From positions 1,188,001 through 1,252,000 of the forward strand of contig OY783192.1 in assembly GCA_963678675.1 (NCBI GenBank): a DNA stretch of 64,000 nt. Direction: 5' to 3'. The stretch comes from Xiphydria camelus. Taxonomy: Eukaryota; Arthropoda; Insecta; Hymenoptera; Xiphydriidae. Under the pieces are notes generated by a model. The model was not told the origin of the DNA. It saw only the letters and a program-made list of their open reading frames with translations, and made no database searches. The position numbers and the translations under genes were made by a program. Below are positions 36,780 to 60,200 of the stretch, piece after piece (positions within the stretch are counted from its first letter, which is position 1; each line of letters begins with the position of its first letter).

Positions 36780-39700
36780 ATGGCTTCATTTGAAACTCTA
36801 AGAAAAGATTATAGTGTGAGTACAATAGTATTGCAAATAAGCGAATTTATGTATTAATTTTAATATTGAAGTAAGAAGGTTGTAGGTTATAACAAATGTA
36901 ATTCAACGATTCGATATTTCGTCTGGAAAATAATAAAAGCTTTAATTTATCACTAACTGCAAAAATATTCATACGAACATTTATTCATTCAGGTTTGTCT
37001 GCAACAATGTTTCAAAGTGTCAAACCTCGCTGCATTCCAAAAAAAATGTACCGAACTGAGCTCCCATGAAAGCGACAGGAAAGCGGCGGTCGACCAAGCT
37101 TTGAGGGATACTTTGCTGCTGATTTTACCAGAAAACGCGTCGGGAAATGTTCACGCTCTTGAGTCTTACATTACATTTTGTATTGAACTCTGTAGAAAAG
37201 ATTTAGCGACAGCTAGCATGCCCGTCATGTTACTGGGCGATATATTTGACTCCATGACTTTAGACTTATGTGAAAAGTTATTCACATTTGTCGAGAACAA
37301 TGTTGTTGTTTGGAAAGAAGAGATTTTCTTCAGCGCATGCAAGAATAACTTATTAAGAATGTGTAACGATCTGTTGAGAAGATTGTCTCGCTCTCAGCAA
37401 ACTGTATTCTGCGGTAGAATATTACTATTCCTTGCAAAGTTCTTCCCCTTTTCTGAAAGATCGGGATTAAATATAGTTAGCGAGTTCAATGTGGATAACT
37501 ACACAGAATTTGGCACTGAGAAAACAGAGGAAGATCTTTTAGAGGAAATGAGCGAGGATGGCGATAAATCTGAAAATAAAATTCCGATTGACTATAATTT
37601 ATACAGAAAATTTTGGGCGTTACAGGATTTCTTTAGAAATCCCAATCAGTGCTATAATAAGATACACTGGAAAGTTTTTTCAGTGGTAGGCATTTTCGTA
37701 TGTTTGCGAAGGATCGCGGTACTGTCTTGGTACGATAATGTTATGTGTAACCATTAATTTACCTCTTTCAGCATGCTTCAAACGTATTGTCCGCATTTGC
37801 ATCTTTCAAATTGGAAGAACAACGTAGCTGCCCTACGGAGCATATTAAAATAGACACAACTTCTGAGGGTCCCCATAAAGAAACACATTATTTTGCGAAA
37901 TACTTGACAAATCAGAAATTACTAGAATTACAATTGTCCGATTCGAATTTCCGACGATACGTATTACTACAGTTTTTGATACTCTTCCAATATCTCAACA
38001 GCACTGTAAAATTTAAAGCGTAAGTGTACGTTACTTGGCCAAAAAATTCCGTGTAAGATTGTATACCCATAGACGTAGTATTATACTTTAGATAGATTCA
38101 GTCACAATCTTTACAAGTCGTTACAATAGGAACGACTCTTTGAGATCATAAATCGATATTTGTGTGTGTTCCAAAGCTTCCTTGCCGGTGGCTATGAAAC
38201 AAGGTCTGATAGTATGCTTTCTAAAAATCATAATTTGTGCTATGTGCAATTGATACTGTCTTACGTCGAAGCTTTATCTTTTTAGCGAAACGCATGAATT
38301 AAAGCCCGATCAAGTGGATTGGGTGAAAGCAACTACCGATCAGGTGTATACGTTAATATCTGAAACACCGCCTGATGGTCCCACATTTGCCGAAACTGTT
38401 AAAAGTATATTGAAGCGCGAGGAGCACTGGAATGCATGGAAAAACGAGGGTTGTCCGCCATTCAAAAAACCAGCTCCAGATTCGAGCGCTGATGCTGACG
38501 AAGTTAAGAAGCCAAAGAGACCGAGGAAAAAGATCGGAGACGTCATCAGAGACGCGCAAACTGTTGGCAAATATCACATGGGAAAGTGAGACATTTACAT
38601 TTGCTTTCACGCCAATTATATAGATCTATTTAATACTTTGAGGGCGGAAGATGCATATTTGAAGTACAAACTTCAGAATCAGTGACCCCAACAAATTCCC
38701 TATGTATTGCTCTCGTGAAATTCGGGTCACTGCAAATTTCGACCTACCATTTCAGATTTTATAATTTTTATCTTGCACTCGAATTCAGCAACCCCAAAAT
38801 CCTTGGATCATTTCTGCCAGCTTCAATTTACAGTAATGAATCTACCATTTGAATTAAAAAATTTCGACCTCGAATATAGAATCAACAACCCCAGAAATCC
38901 CCAAGAGACCATTTTCTTGAAAATCATGACCACTCAACGAATCTCGATCAATCATTTTAAATTTAATAATTTTTACCTCGGATTCAGTATCAGCGACTCC
39001 AAGTACCCCATAGAAAACCAGTAATCATTAAAATCATGCGATTTTGCAAATTTTTTTCGCCATATTAGATCCGCCATTTTGAATTCCGAAATTTCAAATT
39101 CATAATCAGGGAAGTCAGAATCTGCAGCTGATTATTCTCGTGAAAATTAAATCATGGCAAATACCCTTCCTCAACGAGTTAATTACTCTGTTTGTGACTG
39201 TAAACTCATTTTTTTTGCAGTCCTGAATTAACAAAATTATGGAACTTGTGTCCTAATAATCTCGAAGCGTGTAAATCAAAAGATCGGGACTTCCTTCCAT
39301 CTTTGGAGACTTACTTTGAAGATGCTATTGCTGAATTAGATCCAGCTGCGATGATGGATGAAGAATACAAGTAGATGACTTTTTTTATAAGCAACATTTA
39401 TCAAAAAATGCTTTTATTAAGTATTTGTGTGAATTTGTAGAAAAGTGAACGATGGTAACTTTGGTTGGAGAGCTTTGAGATTACTGGCAAGACGAAGCCC
39501 ACATTTCTTTGTTCACGGAAACTATCCTATTAACAAATTACCGGAATATCTCGAAACGATGATTAAAAAAATTGCCAAAGATCGGCCAGTAAGTTCTTTC
39601 TTCAGCTCACGAGTAACCTTGTCGGCGATCTTTATGTTCAGTCTGTACTTAAGATTTTTGTTTTGATATACATCCCTAATCATTAATATTTTCAGCAAAC

Positions 39701-40205
39701 GCAATCTGATACAAAAACAGAAACTGAAGAAACTCCACCTGGCGACTCAACTGATCAAGAGTTCAATGAAGACGTTCTCAAACAAGAAGCCGAGCAAGTA
39801 GAGTCTGAAAATACTTACTCCAAAGATAGAAAATTGAATAAAGTGGCACCGGAAATGGTGGTTAAATTGTCAGAAGCATTGAAAAGCGATTGGAAAAAGT
39901 TAGCTACCAAACTTGGCTATACAAACGAAGAGGTATGCACCCTACCATCTTTTTTTATAATGTCCCTCTATCTCCGCAATTACGACATTTGTTTCTTAAA
40001 TTTCAGTATAGCTAAGAAAGTAATAATAATATATTTTTTCCTGATTTAGATTATATTTTTCCAAAGTAAACCGACGCAATTTGAACAGTGTAAGAGTATG
40101 TTGGAGATTTGGGCAGAAGAAGATGAAGATGCGTCAATGGAGAATTTGGCGTATATATTAGAAGGTTTAAAATGCACTGAGGCGCTGGCGATCTTAAAAT
40201 CTTAA
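36780..40205 (+). CDS. Thoc1: THO complex subunit 1 (THOC1/HPR1)
   Basis: Core subunit of the nuclear THO complex, which couples transcription to mRNP assembly and export as part of TREX. Eight exons join without a phase conflict: 36780-36815, 36993-37685, 37772-38019, 38286-38585, 39221-39370, 39441-39588, 39696-39932 and 40050-40205. They give 655 residues, about the length of vertebrate THOC1. Family segments include KFWALQDFFRNPNQCYNKIH, LPSLETYFEDAIAELDP and FGWRALRLLARRSPHFF. A basic, probably nuclear-targeting cluster (KKPKRPRKKIGD) lies in exon 4. The C-terminal 85 residues form a death domain (KLSEALKSDWKKLATKLGYT ... LEGLKCTEALAIL), as in THOC1 of animals. For exon 2 the donor could also be three bases earlier. 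In flies THO is needed for normal piRNA precursor processing, which makes its divergent pairing with zucchini noteworthy. Confidence 0.96.
38650..39115. repeat. Degenerate tandem repeat, unit about 100 bp, in THOC1 intron 4
   Basis: Four to five diverged units each contain an ATCAG(C/T)GACCCCAA-like block followed by a TTTTGAATT/ATTTCGACCT-like block. The first block recurs near 38678, 38786, 38880, 38986 and, more weakly, 39095, so spacing is about 95-105 bases. It accounts for most of the unusually long 635-base intron of this otherwise compact gene. Confidence 0.65.
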
Positions 40206-40248
40206 AAATTTCTGTGTCATGAACTTTTTAAAGTCTGTGCTTATATTT

Positions 40249-40254
40249 AATAAA
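40249..40254 (+). promoter_or_regulatory. Polyadenylation signal AATAAA of THOC1
   Basis: AATAAA 44 bases after the THOC1 stop codon, in AT-rich sequence on the coding strand. Confidence 0.65.
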
Positions 40255-40381
40255 AGCATAACTTTATTCTATTTCACTCGTTCTCTTTCTTCATGTACAA
40301 TAAAAGGTATATTCTCCCAAGCCTTTATGGAAAAGCTGCTCAGAATATATGGGTTGCGTCCAGAAGCACAACTAACGAAAG

Positions 40382-40460
40382 GTAGGAATAGGTACACATA
40401 AAGTTGAAATTGAGAATAGAAGTATGCGCGCAAAGTTTATTTCATCATATCCGCATGCGT
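40382..40460. repeat. Duplicated block, left copy
   Basis: The stretch ATAAAGTTGAAATTGAGAAT continuing AGAAGTATGC...CGCAAAGTTTATTT is repeated with few changes at about 42300-42375. The short string GGTAGGAATAGGTA at 40380-40393 recurs at 40586-40599, directly after the copied THOC1 fragment. The two copies bracket the mosaic region at 40.5-42.3 kb. Confidence 0.75.
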
Positions 40461-40528
40461 AAACGATATTCCAATACAACGTGAATACAATAAACACCTC
40501 GCATGAATACGGATTGATTATTATTCAT

Positions 40529-40586
40529 TGTCCGCCGTTTAACCAGCTCCAGATTCGAGCACTCTGATGCTGACGAAGTTAAGAAG
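40529..40586 (+). pseudogene. Copied fragment of THOC1 exon 4
   Basis: TGTCCGCC(G)TT then ACCAGCTCCAGATTCGAGC and CTGATGCTGACGAAGTTAAG match THOC1 exon 4 (38451-38511) almost base for base, with a three-base deletion, a two-base insertion and two or three substitutions. The insertion and deletion break the frame. The fragment stops at AAGAAG and continues into unrelated sequence without a splice signature, so it is a DNA-level duplication of an exon interior and not a processed copy. Confidence 0.85.
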
Positions 40587-40685
40587 GTAGGAATAGGTAT
40601 ACACACATAAATTATTTATAAATAATTTATAAATTTAATTATATTTCTAAATTATTTATAAATTACATATTTATAAATTATTGAA

Positions 40686-40990
40686 AGCAGTGGTCGAGTG
40701 GTCAAAGTGCTGGCCTCTCGAGGACTGCTTGGGCGATAGGTCTAGGGTTCGAATTCCGACTTACGGAAAAATAATTTTTCCGGGATCCGAGGATCGAGCT
40801 AAGACCGGCTGTACTCGGAAGGGGAGGGAGGGCTTCTGCATGGAGGGACCCCCCTTCCCCAGTGAGTGATGACAGAGAGAATGGCCCCCCACCCCCTCCG
40901 GTTGAAACACCTGGGAGGGCTAAGGAGCTTCTGCATGGTGGCCATGGGCTCACCGGGGGTTGAGGGCGAAGGAGGGGACCCCTCTGTGTG
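40686..40990 (+). mobile_element. tRNA-derived SINE
   Basis: The head contains an RNA polymerase III box A (TGGTCGAGTGG, 40691-40701) and a box B (GGTTCGAATTC, 40746-40756), 55 bases apart, as in tRNA genes. The acceptor stem does not close (GCAGTGG has no partner 3' of box B) and a GC-rich body of about 230 bases follows, in which GCTTCTGCATGG occurs twice (about 40830 and 40928). This is the build of a tRNA-derived SINE, not a working tRNA. The 3' end is not sharply defined. Confidence 0.65.
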
Positions 40991-41214
40991 AAGTCGTCCT
41001 CGTATCGCCACCCGTGTGGCCCCGAATAACGAATTGCTCAAATTCGAGCTTACACCGAACTTCATAAACATTTGAAATAAGCATCGGATTCAAAAAGAGA
41101 ATTATACTAACTTTCAGAGAGAACATCGTCTTCCTGCTCCTGCTCTTCTTTCCTGAAGATCCGACATCTTCGACTGATATAGTTCCCCTTACTTTTAATC
41201 CAATTATAACATAC

Positions 41215-41897
41215 CTCTTGAGTTTTTTATTTTGTAAGATGGGGGATGAACCTATATTACGGATTACAGTAATCAGATTTCCATAAGTTTTTGGTTTGTT
41301 TGTAGACCATAGGTCCTTCATTGATGATGGTTACTTCGATCATTGCGCTATTCTTCCCTCTCTTTATAAATTCTATAAAAGTTAAACTCACAGAAGTGAT
41401 AATATACATTTCCGTCGTGTATTTAAATGACACAAGGAAGAGATCTTGACATACCCTTTATAAATGTACCCCTATTAGTAATGTTAGCCCTGGCTCCAAG
41501 TCTTACAACTAGGGCTGTTAAAATAGCACTTTTACCACTACCATCACGCTCCGCAGTAAAGTTGACATTGGGATTCAATTTAATTTCCAACGCTTCGTGA
41601 CACATAAAGTTTCTCACAAAAATACGCTCAATTTTGCCTGCTATTGCCTATGTGATCAAAGAACAGTATTTCAAAATACTAGATTTCAAAATTAGGTCAT
41701 TATTGATTGGACAAAAGACACTCCATTTCATAATTAAATGTAGAAAAAGGAATATAATTTCAAATACCCACCTCCCGTGCAGATGACGTTTCTGCGTAAT
41801 TTTGAAAACCTAGGCTGACATCCCTGGGACGCTTTGCTTGATGATCATCGGCATTCTCAGATTTCCTTTTCTTTCTTTCTCTAGTTTCGTTTGCCAT
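41215..41897 (-). pseudogene. Truncated, frameshifted duplicate of SMC6 (exons 1-3)
   Basis: Three exon-like blocks with intron-like gaps are visible. Block 41768-41897 starts MANETRERKKRKSENADDHQ. Block 41455-41640 reads [20 protein letters not shown] then [20 protein letters not shown]. Block 41215-41372 reads FIKRGKNSAMIEVTIINEGP then KTYGNLITVIRNIGSS. These match the N-terminal ATPase head of SMC6, a subunit of the SMC5/6 genome-stability complex. The Walker A motif has lost its first glycine (ERDGSGKS instead of the usual GxxGxGKS). Block 3 has at least two single-base frameshifts, one after the VYK and one after the GSSP. The hinge, second half and signature motif are absent. Splice sites are still recognisable, so the copy arose from genomic DNA, not from mRNA. 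Confidence 0.8.
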
Positions 41898-42299
41898 TTT
41901 TGAATGAAAAATACTGCCATTAGACAAAGGCGCAATTCTTCGAAAGTACCAATTGACGAGTCCACAGGCCGACTCCGGGACGAAACGCTCTATGCCGATA
42001 AAATGGCGCCCAAAATTACACATTTGAGGGCGTCTGATACCCCTTTGTCAGTGACCTAGCCGTCTGACGATTTACATACATCATCTGTGACCTTCAAATA
42101 GATAACATACCAATTTTTAGCCGGAGGTACGAATATTTTTTCAGCAATTTTTTTTCATTTTTGAATCGTCTGACCTCTTTTTTGCGGCAGTTTTGAGCAA
42201 AATCCTTGCAGATGACACTTCCTGATGGTCCCTCAATCACCTCACAAAATTCTAGCCGGAGGTGTTACCGTAGTACCTCCGCGGCCGCCAGATCTCGGT
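41898..42299. other. Non-coding repeat-like sequence
   Basis: Contains diverged internal repetition: TTTTAGCCGGAGGTAC at about 42116 and TCTAGCCGGAGGTGTTAC at about 42252, and CGTCTGAC motifs at about 42060 and 42169. Near 42278 a compact string, CCGCGGCCGCCAGATCT, carries SacII, NotI and BglII sites close together, next to the duplication junction. Confidence 0.45.
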
Positions 42300-42385
42300 C
42301 TATAAAGTTGAAATTGAAAATAGAAGTATGCATGCACGCAAAGTTTATTTTCAAATTTCACTAGACATCATATCCAACCTACTGT
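42300..42385. repeat. Duplicated block, right copy
   Basis: Counterpart of the block at 40397. It begins TATAAAGTTGAAATTGAAAAT exactly after the string described at 42278 and then continues AGAAGTATGCATGCACGC. Together with the left copy it marks the limits of the mosaic insertion. Confidence 0.7.
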
Positions 42386-44756
42386 TGATTTACCATAGGT
42401 AAAGTGTTATGGGGAAGCTGGATATACCAGCCGTAACGCATCAATTGATACACCCATGCATGCTTAAAAATCAGCTCTACCAGATATCGCAAAAAATCAA
42501 AATCGAGCATATTTCTCAATACTTTTTATTTAGAAAGACGGTAATGAAAATGTACAAATAATACAAAACTTTGAAATCAAGGATTTACCGTACGAACTGT
42601 ACCAAACAATAATTAATCAAACATTCACAAACGTTGTAAAGTGTCTCACGACACTTTAGAAAACACCTTCAATCGGAAAGTCGTGCCAACAAGCATAATG
42701 CTAAACGTACACCTGGTATACGTAACTGTAATAAATTAGACTAACTTTACTGATTTACATTTCCACGTTACAGACATTGACTTAGATTCGATTTATGCTT
42801 GATGTAAAACCGAAAGTGATTGCTACCTGTGCAATGACGCCTTGGCACAACGACGTGGGAAACTCGCGTGCATAAATCAATTGAATCACGAAAACGAGGA
42901 AACAGATTATGTCAAACTTAAATTTAGTATTCGTAACATGGCAGTTTTCAAAGCGCCAACTCCCAACATTCGGTCTCGTTGCAGCAATCCGGATCTAAAA
43001 ATTCCATCGCAAATTGTTCTACCGAATTCTAATTTGACGCATTCGCAAGGTTGAACTTTACACGGTTTTCCCAACTGAAATACAGGGCATGAACCTAGCC
43101 TCCTTTATGTGACGCGATAGCATTTCACAGTCAATGCGTTCCTTACATTGCTAACATACACACTCATGTACTGGTTAAAGTATAAATGCACCGATGTGGA
43201 TAACATCTTTGACAAGTTTACTTTTAGAGCGGCGACTATGTCCTACACAGTAAATTACTATTCGCGAACGACTTGAATCTCAAGTAGGAGATCACTTCGT
43301 TATAATGTGCTAATTACTGGACGTTTACCGTGATTTCGGGAATACTTATACGACGCGTGTAAACGATATTCCAACGTATATTCGTGTTTCGCACGCTGAA
43401 CATTCGAACCGTCCAATATCCTAAAGATATGTTCTTATGCCGCTAGCACACATTGGCCAAGTCTTGGGGCCGGTTCGACCAAGTCCCCTCAAACTTAAGT
43501 GACACTTATTTCGTATGGATTAGCCAATGGCAAAGCAGTTGCTGCTGAAGATTTCTTTGTTATCAGCTACTTCATAGCAGTTGAGTGTCACTTAAGTTTT
43601 AGGGGACTTGGTTGAACCAATCCTTAATGGACAATTTGAAAGCAGACACACAGAATATGTAAAAAATTTGTAGGACTTATAAAAAATTCTTTGAAAGTTG
43701 TCACTTGCATTCTTGATCAATTTTGGTCGGAAGCTCAGAAGCTCGACGCGGCTCGACTGTCTCTTTTACTATATCAGTCAGGTTTTCCAAATTTGGAACA
43801 TCGATATCATATTTACTGATACTCTGTATGTTAATAACGGTATCACTGAAGAATAATTTTAAGGAAGAGAAACGAAATTCGTAACTGATTAAAAGCAGCA
43901 CTCATTTGCAATAACACTAACACTGTTTTTTCTGATCTTACGACATCGCTCGTTTATTCCCGGATAAATCATTCCGCTGACTTTTGGCACCATTAGTACG
44001 ACATAACACACATATTAAATCAAATGCAGCTTTATAATGTAGCTTATGAGAGATGGTTAGCCTCCGATCAAGATTTATTTTTATACTAAATTAATGGTTT
44101 ATTAGTTGATAGAATTCAGATAATGAAAGGCCCTCAAAGCGCCAGAAGTATTGGCCAACAAATGCTAGCGGCGTAAAGCACACTTTGATACATAAATACG
44201 ATGATCGATATGGAACGTTAACAACAAACCACGGAACAATCAGTCTTTTAGATGAAACTGAAATCCTTATAAAGCAGTGACTATTTTTTTGTGGTACGAT
44301 ACAAGTTGTGCCCTTAGACATAGTGAAAGTGTTACGTTAATTTGGCTTGGTAGAAATAGTGATGTTTCGGCATTCGCTGACGCGATTCTTACCTTTCGAA
44401 TGCATTTAGACCACAAATATTTTGCTTAGCTTATCACTTTTTTAAACGCGTACTTCATCTCTCTCCTCTCTTTCTCTCTCTCTCTCATTCACTCTCTTTC
44501 TCGCTTCTGTCTTTTCAATCTTACACTCTCCAAAAACCGAGTCGACTTCTCGATCGGTCGGAATGCACGTCGAAAACTAATTTTACGAGCATTACGCCTA
44601 CGATGTATCGCCTGGGGTAATCCTGATAAAATCAAGTCCACTCATACAAACGATTCCAAAGCAGACTCGATATCAGCCCCCGAACGGTGACCGACTTAAA
44701 GGATCTCCATATTTCCGGGTATATAACTAACACGATCTTTCTCTCCGAATGCAGAA
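42386..44756. other. Intergenic, includes 3' region of multiplexin
   Basis: AT-rich, with no recognised gene. Minus-strand frames at 43701-43901 and 44091-44321 resemble no known family. The last several hundred bases are probably 3' untranslated sequence of the minus-strand collagen gene. A CT-rich run lies at 44460-44510. Confidence 0.4.
43471..43619. mobile_element. Short MITE, about 150 bp
   Basis: The left arm GGTTCGACCAAGTCCCCT continues CAAACTTAAGTGACACT; the right arm is its complement (AGTGTCACTTAAGTTTTAGG, GGACTTGGTTGAACC) with two or three mismatches. The interior of about 75 bases has no coding potential. Target duplication and superfamily were not determined. Confidence 0.75.
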
Positions 44757-57241
<12,485 letters not shown>

Positions 57242-60200
57242 CTGAAAAGAACTACAACGAAAAATCAAAATTAGGACAAACAAAAATTCACCGTGGGATA
57301 TCGGCGCGCGTTTACCGCGCTCTCTCTCTCTCTCTCTCTCGAACGATTCGTTTTTTTTTTCTGAGGAGGATAATTCTCTCGCGTTCTCCATCTCGGAGGG
57401 AAGCCCGAGAAAATGACTGCGAGGATAAACGCCGAAGCGTTCTACGAATTGGTATTCAAGGAAGAGGCTCCGGGCGTCGATATCGGCCGGCACGCGGGAT
57501 AAGGGCTATCGCCTCTGAAATATTAAAAGCCACGACATGACCGCTTACCATTTGGGAGACAATTCGGTCATATATTCTGCATACCAAAGTCGACGTGGAT
57601 GCGCCCTGTATACAACGCCCGACTGTGTCGTGTCGCGTGGCCGACGGGATGTAACGAGCGCGCTACTGCAGCGGATGTGACGGGACAGGGTGCCCCGCTA
57701 CTCTCTGCAGACGTGTCTGCCGCTCGTGTCGGTGTGACCCGAGCGCTTTGTCGGGCATTCCGGCGATTTCCGATTTAGTTCACTTGGCTTGATTATTCAA
57801 ATTCGTAAGGGTGCGCCGCGCCGTCATGAATTGGTCCCGGTTGCGGTCGCGGTGAAGTCGAGGTATAGCGGGCTCGTATCGCGCGGGCCGGGTTAGATAA
57901 TTACTGCCCGATTGGATATCCTCTTGCGCGCGAGCCGCTCGCTCTCTACGGGCGAGATCCAATTCGTTCTGACTATTGATAATATCTCATCAATTCGTTT
58001 GATCGGCAGGCGCGTTTAATATTCGCGAATACAGTAATTTCCGTGAGATTGACGGTTGAAATTATGTATAGCGCTTCCTCGATCGACGTTGAAGTCGGTG
58101 CAGCTTATTTTCTTCTTGCTCAAAAGTTCAGGAAAGATATACGACTGAACTAGCTTTCCGCCTGCAACTTCGTCCGCGTGGATCGCGAAATAAATAGAAA
58201 ATCCTCATACAAATTTGCATCCCCTATTTTATCCCCTTAAGGGATAAAGTTCCAAAAATACTGAAACAAGTCTCTTTTAATTTCAAACTTCAAAAATGAC
58301 GGATTTTCATACAAACTTACATCCCCTAATTTACCACCTTCGAGAAAAAAAATTCATGAAATTCTTTCTTCGTAGGTTCCTACGTCACAAAAGAAACCTG
58401 CTGTCCAAATTTCACGTAATTAATTTCAGCGGTTTCGGCTCAGTGTTGAAGAATCAGTCGGTTAATCAGTTATTTTATATGTATATATAAATGAAAATCC
58501 CATATAAAAGACGTCGGAGGGGAATTAAAATTCGCCGAAATTTCGCGAACGTATATCTATCAGCTTTATTGGGAGAGTAGGACAATAGCAGCTGTGTTAC
58601 GCTACTGAGAAAAAATAGTTTTGATACAGCGAGCATAACGGAGAGTGAAAATCCCCGAGCGAATAACGAGCACGCCGAGTGACTTAATACGCGGAACGGT
58701 GTCGAGCGGCGAAATAAATTCGGCGTCTGCCGCAAAACCGCGCGGCGGATTCACCGCTGCGAACGAAATGCGGTCGAGCGCGCGAGGCATTACTCTCGCC
58801 GTTCTAAATGGTAAAGCAAACTGAAAAATCGCGGCTCGCAGATACCCGCGCCCGCAACGGCGAGGACTCCGGCCCCGGAGCGCCGCTATCGTACATCGGG
58901 CGCGGTATTTCCGATTGTGTAACAAATTATCGCCCGAGCTTTAGAAATACACGGAGCCGCGTGTGTATACGCCCCCGCGGCACACCCCGCGCTGCCGTGC
59001 GAGCCGCGGCGTTAAACGGGCAAATTGCCCCTTTAACCCTTCGCGCAGGCCGCGCAAACGGGTTCTCAGGAATTTACATCGAGCCGTATTTCGAAACGGC
59101 CATTCGCGGATCCTCTCTTCCCATTTTCGTCCCGTTCCGCGCGCATAACTCGCCCTGCGTATCTTCCACCGTTTTCTTCCACCTTTTCGCGCGGGGAGGA
59201 TGCCGCTATCTCGCATCGGGTGGAAATGTTTTCGAATGGAATATTATTGAAACGACGTTTCAGAAAGGGAGATAGGTGGAAGGGTAGATAGCTTCGATCG
59301 CTCGAATGTCAATTTTTACAAAAGAAACTTGATATACCAATGGACGAATAACGGACGAATTTCTTACTCGCGTAGATATTTTTATAACTGATGCTATAGC
59401 TGAGAATGTAGAGTACTTTTGCGACGAGTAAATTTTCGTGTCTTGAGGATCGTCTTTAATCCTTGTCAGACTATAAATTCATTCATTTTGGGAGGTATGA
59501 TCATGCGCAGCTTTTTGGATTCCATGAAGATAATTGAATAATTTGTTGAAAAGCATAAAAAATTTAAGAGGGAAATGGAGGAATTGTTTATTCATCTGAA
59601 GAAATAATTACTGAAGAATGAAGCGAGAGAGAAATAAAGAGAGACAGAGAGGAATGTTAAAGAAAAACATATTTAACCCTCATCTCGCGAATATCCCGCT
59701 ACTCGTATTACCCTCTCCAAGGCCACAACGATAACCTACCTGGTGTACGACCTCTCTCTAATTCCTGAAGTCACGGTCGCTCCGTACCACCGCCTCCAGC
59801 ATCCCTTTCGTTATTACTCCTTTTTGGTATTTCGAAGATAGGTGCTCACGTACTTAACGTTCCATGAAATTACGTTTCTTTCGCTCATCCACCCCACCGC
59901 GCGATCCTCTCCATCTCCCTCGTCATCTCTCCTCCGAAGCGTGCCGCGCGCACGGGAAGGCGAGAGGGAATCGAATTCGGAGCGAAAACTTTTGATAATT
60001 CGTTCCATTTGTTCCCGACCGCGCAGAGCCCTCGAATAATTATACCGAGTCATCGAGAGGATCAGCGAAGCCGCGGTCCCCGCGGAGTATTTAAATTTTA
60101 AACGCGTACCCTCCGACCTCTCCCATTCCCCTCCATCCGTCATGCGGACCGAGCGCATGCACGCCGGAGTTTCGCGTCCTATACAGACTCCGTCCTTCTC

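Noticed and set aside
40686..40762. Possible tRNA gene
   Set aside because: Boxes A and B are present but the acceptor stem does not pair and a SINE-like body follows.
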